The notes under the pieces: generated by a model | Seen by the model: only the letters and a program-made list of their open reading frames with translations | Database searches by the model: none | Told to the model about the DNA's origin: nothing | Position numbers and translations under genes: made by a program | Shown here: piece after piece, positions 1-6,590 of the stretch | How the letters are laid out: every line of letters begins with the position of its first letter | Position numbering within the stretch: the first letter of the stretch is position 1 | Assembly: GCA_027016475.1 (NCBI GenBank) | Contig: JALUTL010000278.1 | Location: 1 to 10,508, forward strand | Reading direction: 5' to 3' | Source: Candidatus Heimdallarchaeota archaeon | GTDB lineage: Archaea; Asgardarchaeota; Heimdallarchaeia; Heimdallarchaeales; Kariarchaeaceae | DNA: 10,508 bases

Positions 1-68
1 TTTCACATCATTATGCAGATGAATTTTGGATACGTAAGGGCTGAGTTGATGTGATGGTTGTTTGGCTG

Positions 69-122
69 TTTTTCCTTTTTGAATTTTTGTTATTGTTGAA
101 GTTTATTTTTTTTGTAATTTTT
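69..122 (+). terminator. Poly-T terminator-like stretch before atpA
   Basis: Five runs of at least five T lie within 54 bases (69-73, 76-80, 84-88, an eight-T run at 106-113, and 118-122), with no GC-rich hairpin in front. Intrinsic termination in archaea relies on U-tracts without a stable hairpin, so this fits the end of a plus-strand transcript entering from the left. The upstream gene itself is not identifiable, since at most its last 40-50 bases would be in the window. The call rests on composition only. Confidence 0.45.
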
Positions 123-141
123 GTGAATCCCTATCATCAAG

Positions 142-149
142 CTTTAATG
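142..149 (+). promoter_or_regulatory. Possible TATA box for atpA
   Basis: CTTTAATG lies about 75 bases before the atpA start, just after the T-rich stretch. An archaeal TATA box sets transcription start about 25 bases downstream, which would leave a leader of roughly 50 bases containing the GGAGG ribosome-binding site. The match to the consensus is imperfect, and the surrounding AT-rich sequence offers other candidates. Confidence 0.3.
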
Positions 150-208
150 ATTTGTGTATTGAGTTGCATTCAGAGTGAAACGATGGGGTTGCGTCTTGCG
201 ATTCCATT

Positions 209-213
209 GGAGG
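209..213 (+). promoter_or_regulatory. Ribosome-binding site of atpA
   Basis: GGAGG ends 8 bases before the ATG at 222. It matches the archaeal anti-Shine-Dalgarno sequence and supports that ATG as the start. Confidence 0.65.
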
Positions 214-221
214 CTTAAGCG

Positions 222-1997
222 ATGAGTTCACAGATTAGAGGTACTATTATTCGGATTTCGGGTCCCGTAGTTCAGGCGAAAGGGATGCTTGGTGCTCGAT
301 TGTATGATGTTGCCAGGATTGGGAATCTTGGGTTGATTGGGGAGATTATTCAGGTTGATGGCGACATTGCGACGATTCAGTGCTATGAGATTACGGACGG
401 CATTCGTCCTGGGGAGCCTGTTGTTGGTACTGGGGAGCCGTTGTCGGTGATGTTGGGTCCTGGGATCATGTCCCAAATTTATGATGGGATTCAGCGTCCA
501 TTGCCTGCGATCAAGGAGGTTACGGGTTCGTTCATCAATAGGGGTGTTGAGACACCTGCCTTGGATTTGAAGAAGGAATGGAATTTTGAGGTTATTGCGA
601 AGGTTGGCGACGAGGTTGTTGGTGGCGATGTGATAGCCACAGTTCAGGAGACGCCTGCGTTTTTGCACAGGATCATGATTCCTCCGAACATATCCGGGAA
701 GATTGTAGAGGTTGCTGAATCTGGTCGTTATACTATTGAGAAGGTTTTGGCAGTTGTTGAATCTGCGGACGGCACACGTCATGAGGTCTTGGGCTATCAA
801 AGGTGGCCGGTTCGTGTTCCTCGCCCGTTCAAGCGTCGTTTGGCTTCGGATGAGCCTTTGATTACTGGTCAGCGGATTTTTGACACGTTCTTTCCGATAG
901 CGAAGGGTGGAGTTGCAGCGATTCCGGGGCCGTTCGGCACTGGGAAGACGGTCAGCCAGCACCAGCTGGCCAAGTTCTGCAATGCGCAGGTTGTCGTGTA
1001 TGTTGGTTGCGGTGAGCGAGGCAATGAGATGACGAATGTGCTTGAGGAATTTCCGCATTTGGATGATCCTACGACTGGATTGAAGCTGATGGCCCGGACG
1101 ACGATGATTGCGAACACTTCGAACATGCCTGTGGCTGCTCGTGAGGCGTCAGTGTATACAGGGATTACGATGGCAGAGTATTTCCGTGATCAGGGCTATG
1201 ATGTTGCGATGATGGCAGATTCGACCTCCCGTTGGGCTGAGGCGATGAGGGAGATCTCCGGTCGTTTGGAGGAGATGCCTGGAGAGGCTGGTTATCCTGC
1301 GTATTTGGCATCAAAGATTGCAGCCTACTATGAACGTGGTGGGCGTGTTGTGATCATGAACTCGAAGGGGAATGAGACTGGTTCGGTTTCGATCATTGGA
1401 GCAGTTTCTCCGCCGGGTGGTGACTTTTCAGAGCCTGTAACGCAGAACACGTTGCGTATTGTGAAGGTGTTTTGGGCATTGACCAAGAAGCTTGCGGAAC
1501 AGCGGCATTTTCCTGCCATTTCGTATTTGGAGAGCTACACCTTGTACTGGGATGTTCTGAAGCCGTTCTATCTGAAGCATTTCTCGGAGGACTTTGATGA
1601 GTTGCGAACTCGAGCGTTCCGTCTGTTGCAGGAGGACAATGATTTGCAGGAGATTGTGCAGTTGGTTGGTCCGGATGCGCTTTCACCGGTTGAACGGATT
1701 ACATTGGAGGCTGCCCGTATGCTGAAGGAGGACTATCTTCAGCAGAATGCGTTCCATCCAGTCGATGCGTACTGTTCACCTGAGAAGCAGTCATGGATGC
1801 TGAGGAACATTTTCAACCTGTATGACAAGATGCGTGAGCTGTATGATGCTGGCGTTGACTTGCAGGACATTCTGGCCAATGAGGTGTTTGACCGTATTCC
1901 TCGGATGAAGTACGAGGAATCCATTGATTCGTTGAAGAAGCTGAATGAAGAGATCAATTCCCTCAGTCCCTCACAATTTGAAGTAATCACGATCTAG
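222..1997 (+). CDS. atpA: A-type ATP synthase catalytic subunit A
   Basis: This is the nucleotide-binding catalytic subunit of the membrane-associated archaeal A1Ao ATP synthase, which couples ATP synthesis to the ion gradient. At 591 residues it has normal family length. The N-terminal barrel (about 1-75) opens with the typical G-x-I-x-x-I-S-G-P-V-V pattern. The A/V-type-specific insertion (about 115-190) is present. The P-loop GPFGTGKT is at 236-243, the GER catalytic glutamate is Glu265 in GCGERGNEM, and SGRLEEMPGEAGYPAYLAS (346-364) and the SPPGGDFSEPV signature (about 396-406) follow. Many archaeal A subunits carry an intein in the P-loop; this one does not. The ATG at 222 has a GGAGG site 8 bases upstream. 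The next gene is an acyl-CoA dehydrogenase, so atpB is not adjacent on this side; whether other atp genes lie upstream cannot be seen. Parts of the coding strand are strongly G/T-rich. Function is firm. Confidence 0.97.
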   Translation: MSSQIRGTIIRISGPVVQAKGMLGARLYDVARIGNLGLIGEIIQVDGDIATIQCYEITDGIRPGEPVVGTGEPLSVMLGPGIMSQIYDGIQRPLPAIKEVTGSFINRGVETPALDLKKEWNFEVIAKVGDEVVGGDVIATVQETPAFLHRIMIPPNISGKIVEVAESGRYTIEKVLAVVESADGTRHEVLGYQRWPVRVPRPFKRRLASDEPLITGQRIFDTFFPIAKGGVAAIPGPFGTGKTVSQHQLAKFCNAQVVVYVGCGERGNEMTNVLEEFPHLDDPTTGLKLMARTTMIANTSNMPVAAREASVYTGITMAEYFRDQGYDVAMMADSTSRWAEAMREISGRLEEMPGEAGYPAYLASKIAAYYERGGRVVIMNSKGNETGSVSIIGAVSPPGGDFSEPVTQNTLRIVKVFWALTKKLAEQRHFPAISYLESYTLYWDVLKPFYLKHFSEDFDELRTRAFRLLQEDNDLQEIVQLVGPDALSPVERITLEAARMLKEDYLQQNAFHPVDAYCSPEKQSWMLRNIFNLYDKMRELYDAGVDLQDILANEVFDRIPRMKYEESIDSLKKLNEEINSLSPSQFEVITI

Positions 1998-2058
1998 ACT
2001 GTTCATTTTGATCTGCATTTAGGGAAATTTTGAAGAACACGGTATTCAAGATTGGTTG

Positions 2059-3198
2059 ATGATTGAGCTTACAGAAGAGCAGAAGCTTGTTCAGCAGACA
2101 GCAAAAGAGATAGCGGAGGATGTGATAGCCCCCAATGCGTCATATTATGATGCAAACGAGGAGTTTCCCCAAAAATCGTTTGAAGCCTTGCGTGATGCTG
2201 GTTTTTTGGCCATGATGGTTTCACCGGAGTATGGTGGATCCGGATTGGACACATTGAGCTACGTGTTGGCCATGACGGAAGTAAGTAAGGCGTGTGCCAG
2301 CACTGGCGTGATGATGAGTGTGAACAACTCGTTGGCAGCCTATCCATTGGAAACCTACGGTTCTGAATATGTGAAGGATACTTTTCTTCGGAAAATTGCG
2401 GAAGGGGGGCGGCTTGGTGCGTTTGCGCTGTCGGAGCCTGATGCAGGGAGTGATCCTGCGGGCGGGCGTGCAACGGCGGTGTTGGACGGCGATGAATACA
2501 TATTGAAAGGAAACAAGATGTGGATCACCAATGGAGGCGTTGCCGATGTGTATGTGGTCTTTGCCAAAACACAGCCTGAGTTGAAGCACAAGGGCATGTC
2601 CGCCTTTGTTGTGGAAAAGGGGACGCCAGGCTTCATCATTGGTCCGAAGGAAAAGAAGCTGGGAATTCGTGCATCACCGACAACGCCGTTGACCTTTGAC
2701 GACTGTCGGATTCCCAAGGAGAACTTGGTTGGCAAGGAGGGTGAAGGCTTCAAGATAGCAATGTCCACCTTGGACGGGGGAAGAATCGGGATTGCTGCGC
2801 AGGCATTGGGCATCGGCTTGGCCGCGGTGGAGGCCGCAATTTCGTATGCCAACACGCGGCAGGCGTTCGGCACGACCATTTCAAAGTTTCAGGGACTGAG
2901 GTGGATGATTGCCAATGCGTCGATGGAGATGGAGGCTGCCCGTTTGTTGACTTGGCAAGCCGCAATGATGAAGGATCAGGGCAAGAGGTTCACGAAGGAG
3001 GCTGCCATGGCCAAGCTTTATGCATCCGAGGCGGCCGTGCGTGCTGCCGACATGTCTTTGCAGATCCATGGTGGTGCAGGGTATTCCCGTGATTTTCCCG
3101 TTGAACGGTACTACCGTGATGCAAAGATTACAGCCATTTACGAAGGGACATCCGAAATCCAGCGTGTTGTTATTGCCAGAGAAACCATAGACAAGTGA
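2059..3198 (+). CDS. Acyl-CoA dehydrogenase, short-chain type
   Basis: This FAD-dependent enzyme would introduce the alpha-beta double bond into an acyl-CoA thioester, passing electrons to an electron-transfer flavoprotein. It has 379 residues, usual for the family. It shows the N-terminal helical domain (about 1-115, starting ELTEEQKLVQQTAKE), the flavin-binding middle strand domain with ALSEPDAGSD and WITNGG (about 120-235), and the C-terminal helical domain with an RQAFG motif and IHGGAGYSRDFPVER. The catalytic base is probably Glu362 in IYEGTSEIQR, the position used by short- and medium-chain enzymes. The sequence resembles butyryl-CoA dehydrogenases, but chain length cannot be fixed by eye. 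The frame also has a TTG at 2056, directly before the ATG at 2059; ATG is preferred because the family usually begins M-x-L/F-T/S-E-E-Q. No clear ribosome-binding site precedes it, and it lies 61 bases after atpA, so it may be co-transcribed or leaderless. No ETF, thiolase or hydratase gene is next to it. Confidence 0.93.
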   Translation: MIELTEEQKLVQQTAKEIAEDVIAPNASYYDANEEFPQKSFEALRDAGFLAMMVSPEYGGSGLDTLSYVLAMTEVSKACASTGVMMSVNNSLAAYPLETYGSEYVKDTFLRKIAEGGRLGAFALSEPDAGSDPAGGRATAVLDGDEYILKGNKMWITNGGVADVYVVFAKTQPELKHKGMSAFVVEKGTPGFIIGPKEKKLGIRASPTTPLTFDDCRIPKENLVGKEGEGFKIAMSTLDGGRIGIAAQALGIGLAAVEAAISYANTRQAFGTTISKFQGLRWMIANASMEMEAARLLTWQAAMMKDQGKRFTKEAAMAKLYASEAAVRAADMSLQIHGGAGYSRDFPVERYYRDAKITAIYEGTSEIQRVVIARETIDK

Positions 3199-3215
3199 CG
3201 ATTCGTTTCCATATC

Positions 3216-3222
3216 TTTAAAT
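3216..3222 (+). promoter_or_regulatory. TATA box for the L30e gene
   Basis: TTTAAAT lies 53 bases before the ATG at 3269 and is followed by TGG, giving the 10-mer TTTAAATTGG, which also occurs upstream of tatA (6592-6601). Initiation about 25 bases downstream would give a short leader of roughly 25 bases. A second TATA-like element, TTATTTAAG at 3240-3248, would instead put the start close to the ATG and give a leaderless mRNA. The sequence does not decide between them. Confidence 0.5.
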
Positions 3223-3259
3223 TGGACGCGTTAAAGGGTTATTTAAGCAAAATTGAGAC

Positions 3260-3264
3260 GTGAT
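3260..3264 (+). promoter_or_regulatory. Ribosome-binding site that decides the L30e start
   Basis: GTGAT, part of the archaeal consensus GGAGGTGAT, ends 4 bases before the ATG at 3269. The GTG inside it is in frame and could be mistaken for a start codon. Reading it as the ribosome-binding site puts the start at the ATG, where L30e proteins begin M-V-D-L. Confidence 0.5.
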
Positions 3265-3268
3265 ATCC

Positions 3269-3577
3269 ATGGTTGATTTGGAAACAAGCATTAGTGTTGC
3301 AAGGAAGTCTGGCAAGACAAAGATCGGAATGAAATACGCCATCAAGGCGGCCATGCTCAAGGAGGCCAAACTCATAGTGGTGGCATCCAATGCCCCGAAA
3401 GAGTTGAGGGAGGATCTTGAGTACTATGCCGGTCTTTCTGGAGTGCCTGTCGTTGAATATCCCAAAACTTCACAGGATTTGGGGGTTGTCTGCGGCCGTC
3501 CGCACCTCACCTCGGCAGTTACAATCATACATCCCGGTGATTCAGACATTCTGGATGTTCTCAAGGATCAGGCATAA
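3269..3577 (+). CDS. rpl30e: Large-subunit ribosomal protein L30e (eL30)
   Basis: This small RNA-binding protein of the archaeal/eukaryotic large ribosomal subunit belongs to the L7Ae/L30e/S12e fold, which binds kink-turn RNA. At 102 residues it has normal length. It begins MVDLETSISVARKSGK and contains the core features of the fold: IGMKYAIKAAMLKEAKLIVVASN (a family-typical helix-strand-Asn pattern), then a basic/acidic helix, VPVVEYPKTSQDLGVVCGRP and a final strand. Assignment to L30e rather than L7Ae rests on the N-terminal MVDL start and the G-K-x-x-I-G-x-x-x-x-x-K-A pattern. It is not beside the transcription and ribosomal genes (rpo, nusA, rps12) where archaeal L30e is often found. Its last codons overlap the end of cdc48 on the opposite strand by 10 bases. 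It appears to have its own promoter. Confidence 0.9.
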   Translation: MVDLETSISVARKSGKTKIGMKYAIKAAMLKEAKLIVVASNAPKELREDLEYYAGLSGVPVVEYPKTSQDLGVVCGRPHLTSAVTIIHPGDSDILDVLKDQA

Positions 3578-5718
3578 TCCAATTGCCCTGACTTTGGTGG
3601 GCGAAGGGTATAGCTCATTTTGCTTGGCGAGACTTTTTGCAGTCCAGCCTGAAAATGCCTGAGCTTGAGCTCCATCTTGTCGTTTTTTCCGTCTATCAGT
3701 TCCCTTAGGAGCTCTTCCTTTGCAACAGCCACTATTTCGGCGATTTCTGCCCCGGTGTATCCTTCTGTCTGACGGGCCAGATCGTCAAATGAAACCTTGC
3801 TGTCCACGGCAACCTCCCCTACATGTGTTTTGAAAATCTCTTTTCTTGAATGGACGTCTGGATGCGGAACCAAAATAATCTTGCTGAACCTGCCGGGTCT
3901 GCGCAATGCTGGATCAATAATGTCTGGACGGTTGGTTGCCGCAAGGACGAACACGCCTTGAAGCTCCTGTAATCCATCCATTTCCGTCAGCAGTTGGCTG
4001 ACAACCCGTTCGGTAAAATGCGTGTCTCCTGAACCTTTTCTGGCAGGTGCAATTGAATCTATTTCATCAAAGAAAATTATGCTTGGTGATGCCCTTCTGG
4101 CCTTCTGGAAAATCTGCCTGATTGCCTTTTCTGTTTCTCCCACATATTTGCTCAAGAGCTCAGGTCCCTTTATGGAAATGAAATTTGCATTGATTTCATT
4201 TGCTACCGCTCGTGCCAGCATAGTTTTTCCTGTCCCTGGGGGGCCATGAAGCAAAATGCCTTTTGGAGGCTTCATGTTCATCTGCTTGTAGAGGTTCTTA
4301 TGCTTCAGCGGCCACTCTATTGCTTCCTTCAGTTGTCTTTTGACTTCTTCCAATCCTCCTATGTCTTCCCATGAGACATTGGGGATTTCTGCGAACACCT
4401 CTCGTAAGGCAGAAGGACGAACCTCTTCCATTGCCTTCAGGAAATCTTCCATTCTGACGTCAATCTGATCCAAAAGCTCTGGATTCAGTTGCTCATTTAG
4501 GGTGAGATTGGGCACTATTCTGGAAAGGCTGATGAGGGCCGTTTCCTTGATCAATATTGCAATGTCAGAGCCAACATACCCATGGAGCAAGTCTGCAATT
4601 TCCTCCAAATTGACGTTTTCGTTCAACGGCATCCCTCGGGTGAGGATTTCCAAAATTTCACGCCTTCCGTCCTTGTCGGGGACACCGATCTCAATTTCCC
4701 TGTCAAATCTTCCGCCTCTTCTCAATGCCTCATCAATTGAATCGGGCCTGTTTGTTGCGGCTATGACTACAATTCTCCCCCGTTGCTCAAGCCCATCCAT
4801 GAGTGTAAGAAGTTGTGCGACAATTCTGCGTTCTGTTTCGCCTACTGCTTCGGATCGTTTTGGTGCAATGGCGTCAATCTCGTCAATGAAAATGATTGTC
4901 GGCTCCTTGGACTTTGCTTCAGCAAAGATTTGACGGAGCTTTTCCTCACTTTCACCATAATATTTGGAGATGATTTCCGGACCATTGATCGAGATGAAGT
5001 GGGAATTTGTTTCAAACGCAACAGCCTTTGCCAATAACGTTTTGCCAGTTCCTGGCGGTCCATAGAGGAGCAATCCGTTTGGGGCACCAACACCAAGCCT
5101 GTCAAACAATTCAGGGTATTTGAGGGGCAATTCTACCATTTCCCGGATTTTCTTCACTGCATCCCTCAACCCTCCAATGTCTTCATAGCTGACCTTCACT
5201 TTTTTGCCAATCGTTTCTTCTATTGGTGCGGCATCACTTGCAAAGAATTTGGTTTGGGGTGTTATTATTGCTGGAGGTTCAGTGTCTATTGCAGTTATTT
5301 GAACCGAAACCGTCTTTCCGAATCCAATGTTTACATGAAACCAGTCTCCTTGGGAAACCACCTTTCCTTCCAAAAATCTGGACAACATAGTCCCAAATCC
5401 TGATGAAAGTTTTTCAAACATGTAGTAATGAACTGTTTTTGCTATGCTGACTTTTTCGGCTTTGGTTATTTTGACAGTTTCATCAAGTGCTGTACCTGCA
5501 GTTTGCCTCATTGTACTGTCTAGGCGGATAATTTTTTCCCCGGCGTCGTGAGTTGATCTCCAAGCCAAAGCATAGGTTGTCCTTTTTCCTTCAATCTGAA
5601 TTACATCTCCTGTCTTTATGCCCAAGCTTTCTGCAATGTCTGATGGAACTCTTGCGATTTGTCTTCCGACATCACTTTTTGCCCCTTCTTCAACTTTCAG
5701 CATAACTTCTTTTCCCAT
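3568..5718 (-). CDS. cdc48: Cdc48/p97/VAT-type AAA+ ATPase with two ATPase rings
   Basis: This hexameric unfoldase (archaeal VAT family) extracts and unfolds proteins in the cytosol, often for proteasomal degradation. At 716 residues it is a standard archaeal length. The substrate/cofactor-binding N domain is about 1-160 (double-psi barrel starting VGRQIARVP, then a second subdomain). D1 has Walker A GPPGTGKT at 220-227, Walker B IIFIDE at 275-280, and arginine-finger positions Arg334 and Arg337. D2 has GPPGTGKT at 492-499, IIFFDE at 547-552, and Arg607 and Arg610. Both rings therefore look catalytically intact. The C-terminus ends D-Y-A: a penultimate tyrosine as in the HbYX proteasome-docking tail, but with Asp where a hydrophobic residue is expected. 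The start has GAGGA 4 bases upstream. It follows hsp20 on the same strand after 70 bases, suggesting a shared protein-quality-control role. It converges on and overlaps the L30e gene. Confidence 0.96.
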   Translation of the reverse strand: MGKEVMLKVEEGAKSDVGRQIARVPSDIAESLGIKTGDVIQIEGKRTTYALAWRSTHDAGEKIIRLDSTMRQTAGTALDETVKITKAEKVSIAKTVHYYMFEKLSSGFGTMLSRFLEGKVVSQGDWFHVNIGFGKTVSVQITAIDTEPPAIITPQTKFFASDAAPIEETIGKKVKVSYEDIGGLRDAVKKIREMVELPLKYPELFDRLGVGAPNGLLLYGPPGTGKTLLAKAVAFETNSHFISINGPEIISKYYGESEEKLRQIFAEAKSKEPTIIFIDEIDAIAPKRSEAVGETERRIVAQLLTLMDGLEQRGRIVVIAATNRPDSIDEALRRGGRFDREIEIGVPDKDGRREILEILTRGMPLNENVNLEEIADLLHGYVGSDIAILIKETALISLSRIVPNLTLNEQLNPELLDQIDVRMEDFLKAMEEVRPSALREVFAEIPNVSWEDIGGLEEVKRQLKEAIEWPLKHKNLYKQMNMKPPKGILLHGPPGTGKTMLARAVANEINANFISIKGPELLSKYVGETEKAIRQIFQKARRASPSIIFFDEIDSIAPARKGSGDTHFTERVVSQLLTEMDGLQELQGVFVLAATNRPDIIDPALRRPGRFSKIILVPHPDVHSRKEIFKTHVGEVAVDSKVSFDDLARQTEGYTGAEIAEIVAVAKEELLRELIDGKNDKMELKLRHFQAGLQKVSPSKMSYTLRPPKSGQLDYA

Positions 5719-5722
5719 GACG

Positions 5723-5727
5723 TCCTC
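5723..5727 (-). promoter_or_regulatory. Ribosome-binding site of cdc48
   Basis: On the minus strand, GAGGA lies 4 bases before the ATG at 5716-5718, supporting the chosen start. Confidence 0.5.
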
Positions 5728-5747
5728 GTGTGGATGTTTTCCTCAAG

Positions 5748-5777
5748 AATTTATTTGTTGCTGATTGCAATAAAACT
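5748..5777 (-). promoter_or_regulatory. Possible cdc48 promoter in the hsp20-cdc48 gap
   Basis: On the minus strand this AT-rich stretch contains TTTTATTG (about 5768-5776) and AAATAAATT (5748-5756), both TATA-like. The first would give a leader of about 28 bases containing GAGGA; the second a very short one. cdc48 may therefore have its own promoter besides any read-through from hsp20. The support is only the AT-rich motif and its spacing. Confidence 0.3.
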
Positions 5778-5788
5778 CGAACTTGAAA

Positions 5789-6421
5789 TTAATCGATATT
5801 GATTACAAAATCTTCATCAATTTGAGCACCGAGTAAATGTGGCATGGTTACCTCTAAAATTCCGTTGGTGATCTTCGCCCGGATCTTTTCCTTGTCAAGT
5901 TGCTTTACGTGATCGATTGGAACCATTTTCACATACACTACATCGTTTGTGGTGGCCCTGCCTTTTATGAAAAGTCCTTCATTCTTCAATTTTATTTGGA
6001 TTCCATCCTTTTCAACACCTGGGAGTTCTGCAACAACCACCGTTTGCCCTTCCATTATTGATGTTTCTGTATAGGGTTCAATGGTTCCGTCCGGATTGAC
6101 TTTTTCAGTGGTAGCCGGTTGTTGAAACGGTTCCATTCCTGTACCGAATGGATTGAAAGGTTTACTGCCCATTTCAAAATAGGGTTTGCCGTCTTTCATT
6201 ACAAACCTGAATGACTTGACATTTGGCAAACTTTCAGGATCAATTTGTCCAAACATTTTGAAGATGTCTGCAATAGACTTTTCGGAAAAATCAAAATTTC
6301 CTTCACCAAAAAGCCTTGCAAAATCAGTCTGCAATTTTTCGATCAATTCCCTGAATGACATTCCGAAAAACTGCCTTGCAAAATTGTCCAATTCCTTAAA
6401 ATCATCGTCGTCAAAATTCAT
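5789..6421 (-). CDS. hsp20: Small heat-shock protein (Hsp20/alpha-crystallin)
   Basis: This ATP-independent holdase would form cytosolic oligomers that bind unfolding proteins. The alpha-crystallin domain spans about residues 120-195, with VVVAELPGVEKDGIQIKLK and the late signature AKITNGILEVTMP (about 182-194). The C-terminal tail ends FVINID and contains an I-N-I motif (207-209), matching the I-x-I/V tail that docks between dimers. The N-terminal arm (1-119) is long and rich in Phe and acidic residues (it opens MNFDDDDF) and includes F-x-F-V-M-K-D-G-K-P, a segment resembling the one that precedes the crystallin domain in archaeal Hsp20 proteins. At 210 residues it is longer than the usual 140-170. 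The ATG has AAGGTGG 4 bases upstream. It lies 70 bases before cdc48 on the same strand and is divergent from tatA. Palindromic sequence upstream suggests heat-inducible repression (inference). Confidence 0.9.
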   Translation of the reverse strand: MNFDDDDFKELDNFARQFFGMSFRELIEKLQTDFARLFGEGNFDFSEKSIADIFKMFGQIDPESLPNVKSFRFVMKDGKPYFEMGSKPFNPFGTGMEPFQQPATTEKVNPDGTIEPYTETSIMEGQTVVVAELPGVEKDGIQIKLKNEGLFIKGRATTNDVVYVKMVPIDHVKQLDKEKIRAKITNGILEVTMPHLLGAQIDEDFVINID

Positions 6422-6425
6422 GTTG

Positions 6426-6432
6426 CCACCTT
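6426..6432 (-). promoter_or_regulatory. Ribosome-binding site of hsp20
   Basis: On the minus strand, AAGGTGG precedes the ATG (6419-6421) by 4 bases. It is a strong archaeal Shine-Dalgarno match and fixes the start. Confidence 0.6.
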
Positions 6433-6446
6433 CACTATGATAATTT

Positions 6447-6459
6447 ATGTATTATACAT
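6447..6459. promoter_or_regulatory. Candidate heat-shock operator: 13-bp palindrome upstream of hsp20
   Basis: ATGTATTATACAT is a perfect inverted repeat (arms ATGTAT/ATACAT around one base). A further ATACAT follows at 6463-6468, 9 bases after the first. If the hsp20 TATA box is the element at 6480-6490, the palindrome falls at the predicted transcription start, where archaeal heat-shock repressors of the Phr type bind. The regulator is unknown. The palindrome could itself act as the TATA element, since its minus strand contains TATAATAC. Confidence 0.4.
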
Positions 6460-6479
6460 CAGATACATCGATTCGGCTG

Positions 6480-6490
6480 TATATATATTT
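6480..6490 (-). promoter_or_regulatory. TATA box of hsp20
   Basis: On the minus strand this reads AAATATATATA, centred about 64 bases before the ATG. Transcription would start near 6460, giving a leader of roughly 38 bases that contains AAGGTGG. It is a good match to archaeal TATA boxes, but the region is AT-rich and alternatives exist. Confidence 0.45.
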
Positions 6491-6531
6491 GTCGGTTAAA
6501 TCTAGTACCTATCCAAAAATCTTCAAACTGC

Positions 6532-6539
6532 TATATAAT
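6532..6539. promoter_or_regulatory. TATATAAT element, orientation uncertain
   Basis: TATATAAT here is the same 8-mer as in the promoter of the DOMON-like gene (9420-9427). In plus orientation it would start transcription near 6560, giving tatA a second, longer leader or making a short RNA. It is immediately followed by the inverted repeat at 6542-6565. Confidence 0.3.
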
Positions 6540-6541
6540 AT

Positions 6542-6565
6542 TTCCCATCTACAGATTTCTGGGAA
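6542..6565. repeat. Inverted repeat TTCCCA-N12-TGGGAA, possible operator
   Basis: Two perfectly complementary 6-bp arms (6542-6547 and 6560-6565) are separated by 12 bases in the hsp20-tatA divergent region. The 18-bp repeat spacing suits a dimeric regulator better than an RNA hairpin, although the loop also contains the small palindrome CAGATTTCTG. It lies just downstream of the TATATAAT element. Function is inferred from symmetry alone. Confidence 0.3.
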
Positions 6566-6590
6566 CGGACGTCGTTTCAATCCAAATGTT

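Noticed and set aside
1..54. Possible C-terminal end of an upstream gene (frames ending TGA at 42-44 or 52-54)
   Set aside because: Only 13-17 codons are visible and neither reading gives a recognisable tail, so a gene cannot be supported.
857..1000. Intein in the atpA P-loop region
   Set aside because: The sequence runs through GPFGTGKT and onward without interruption; the protein has intein-free length.
228..1058. Long minus-strand open frame (276 codons) opposite atpA
   Set aside because: It lies wholly inside a certain gene, has low-complexity Arg/Asn/Leu-rich sequence without recognisable motifs, and follows from the G/T-rich coding strand of atpA.
2056..2058. TTG start for the acyl-CoA dehydrogenase
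   Set aside because: The ATG follows directly at 2059 and gives the family-typical N-terminus; TTG adds only one residue.
2355..2879. Minus-strand open frame of 174 codons opposite the acyl-CoA dehydrogenase
   Set aside because: It is antisense to conserved flavin-domain codons and its translation shows no domain or signal; it is a frame shadow.
4502..4933. Plus-strand open frame of 143 codons opposite cdc48
   Set aside because: It covers the conserved D1 ATPase region in antisense; the Ser/Leu-rich translation is typical of a shadow.
6564..6576. AACGGACGTCGTT as a hairpin
   Set aside because: Arms are only 4 bp, and the inner GACGTC is off-centre; it is too weak to call.
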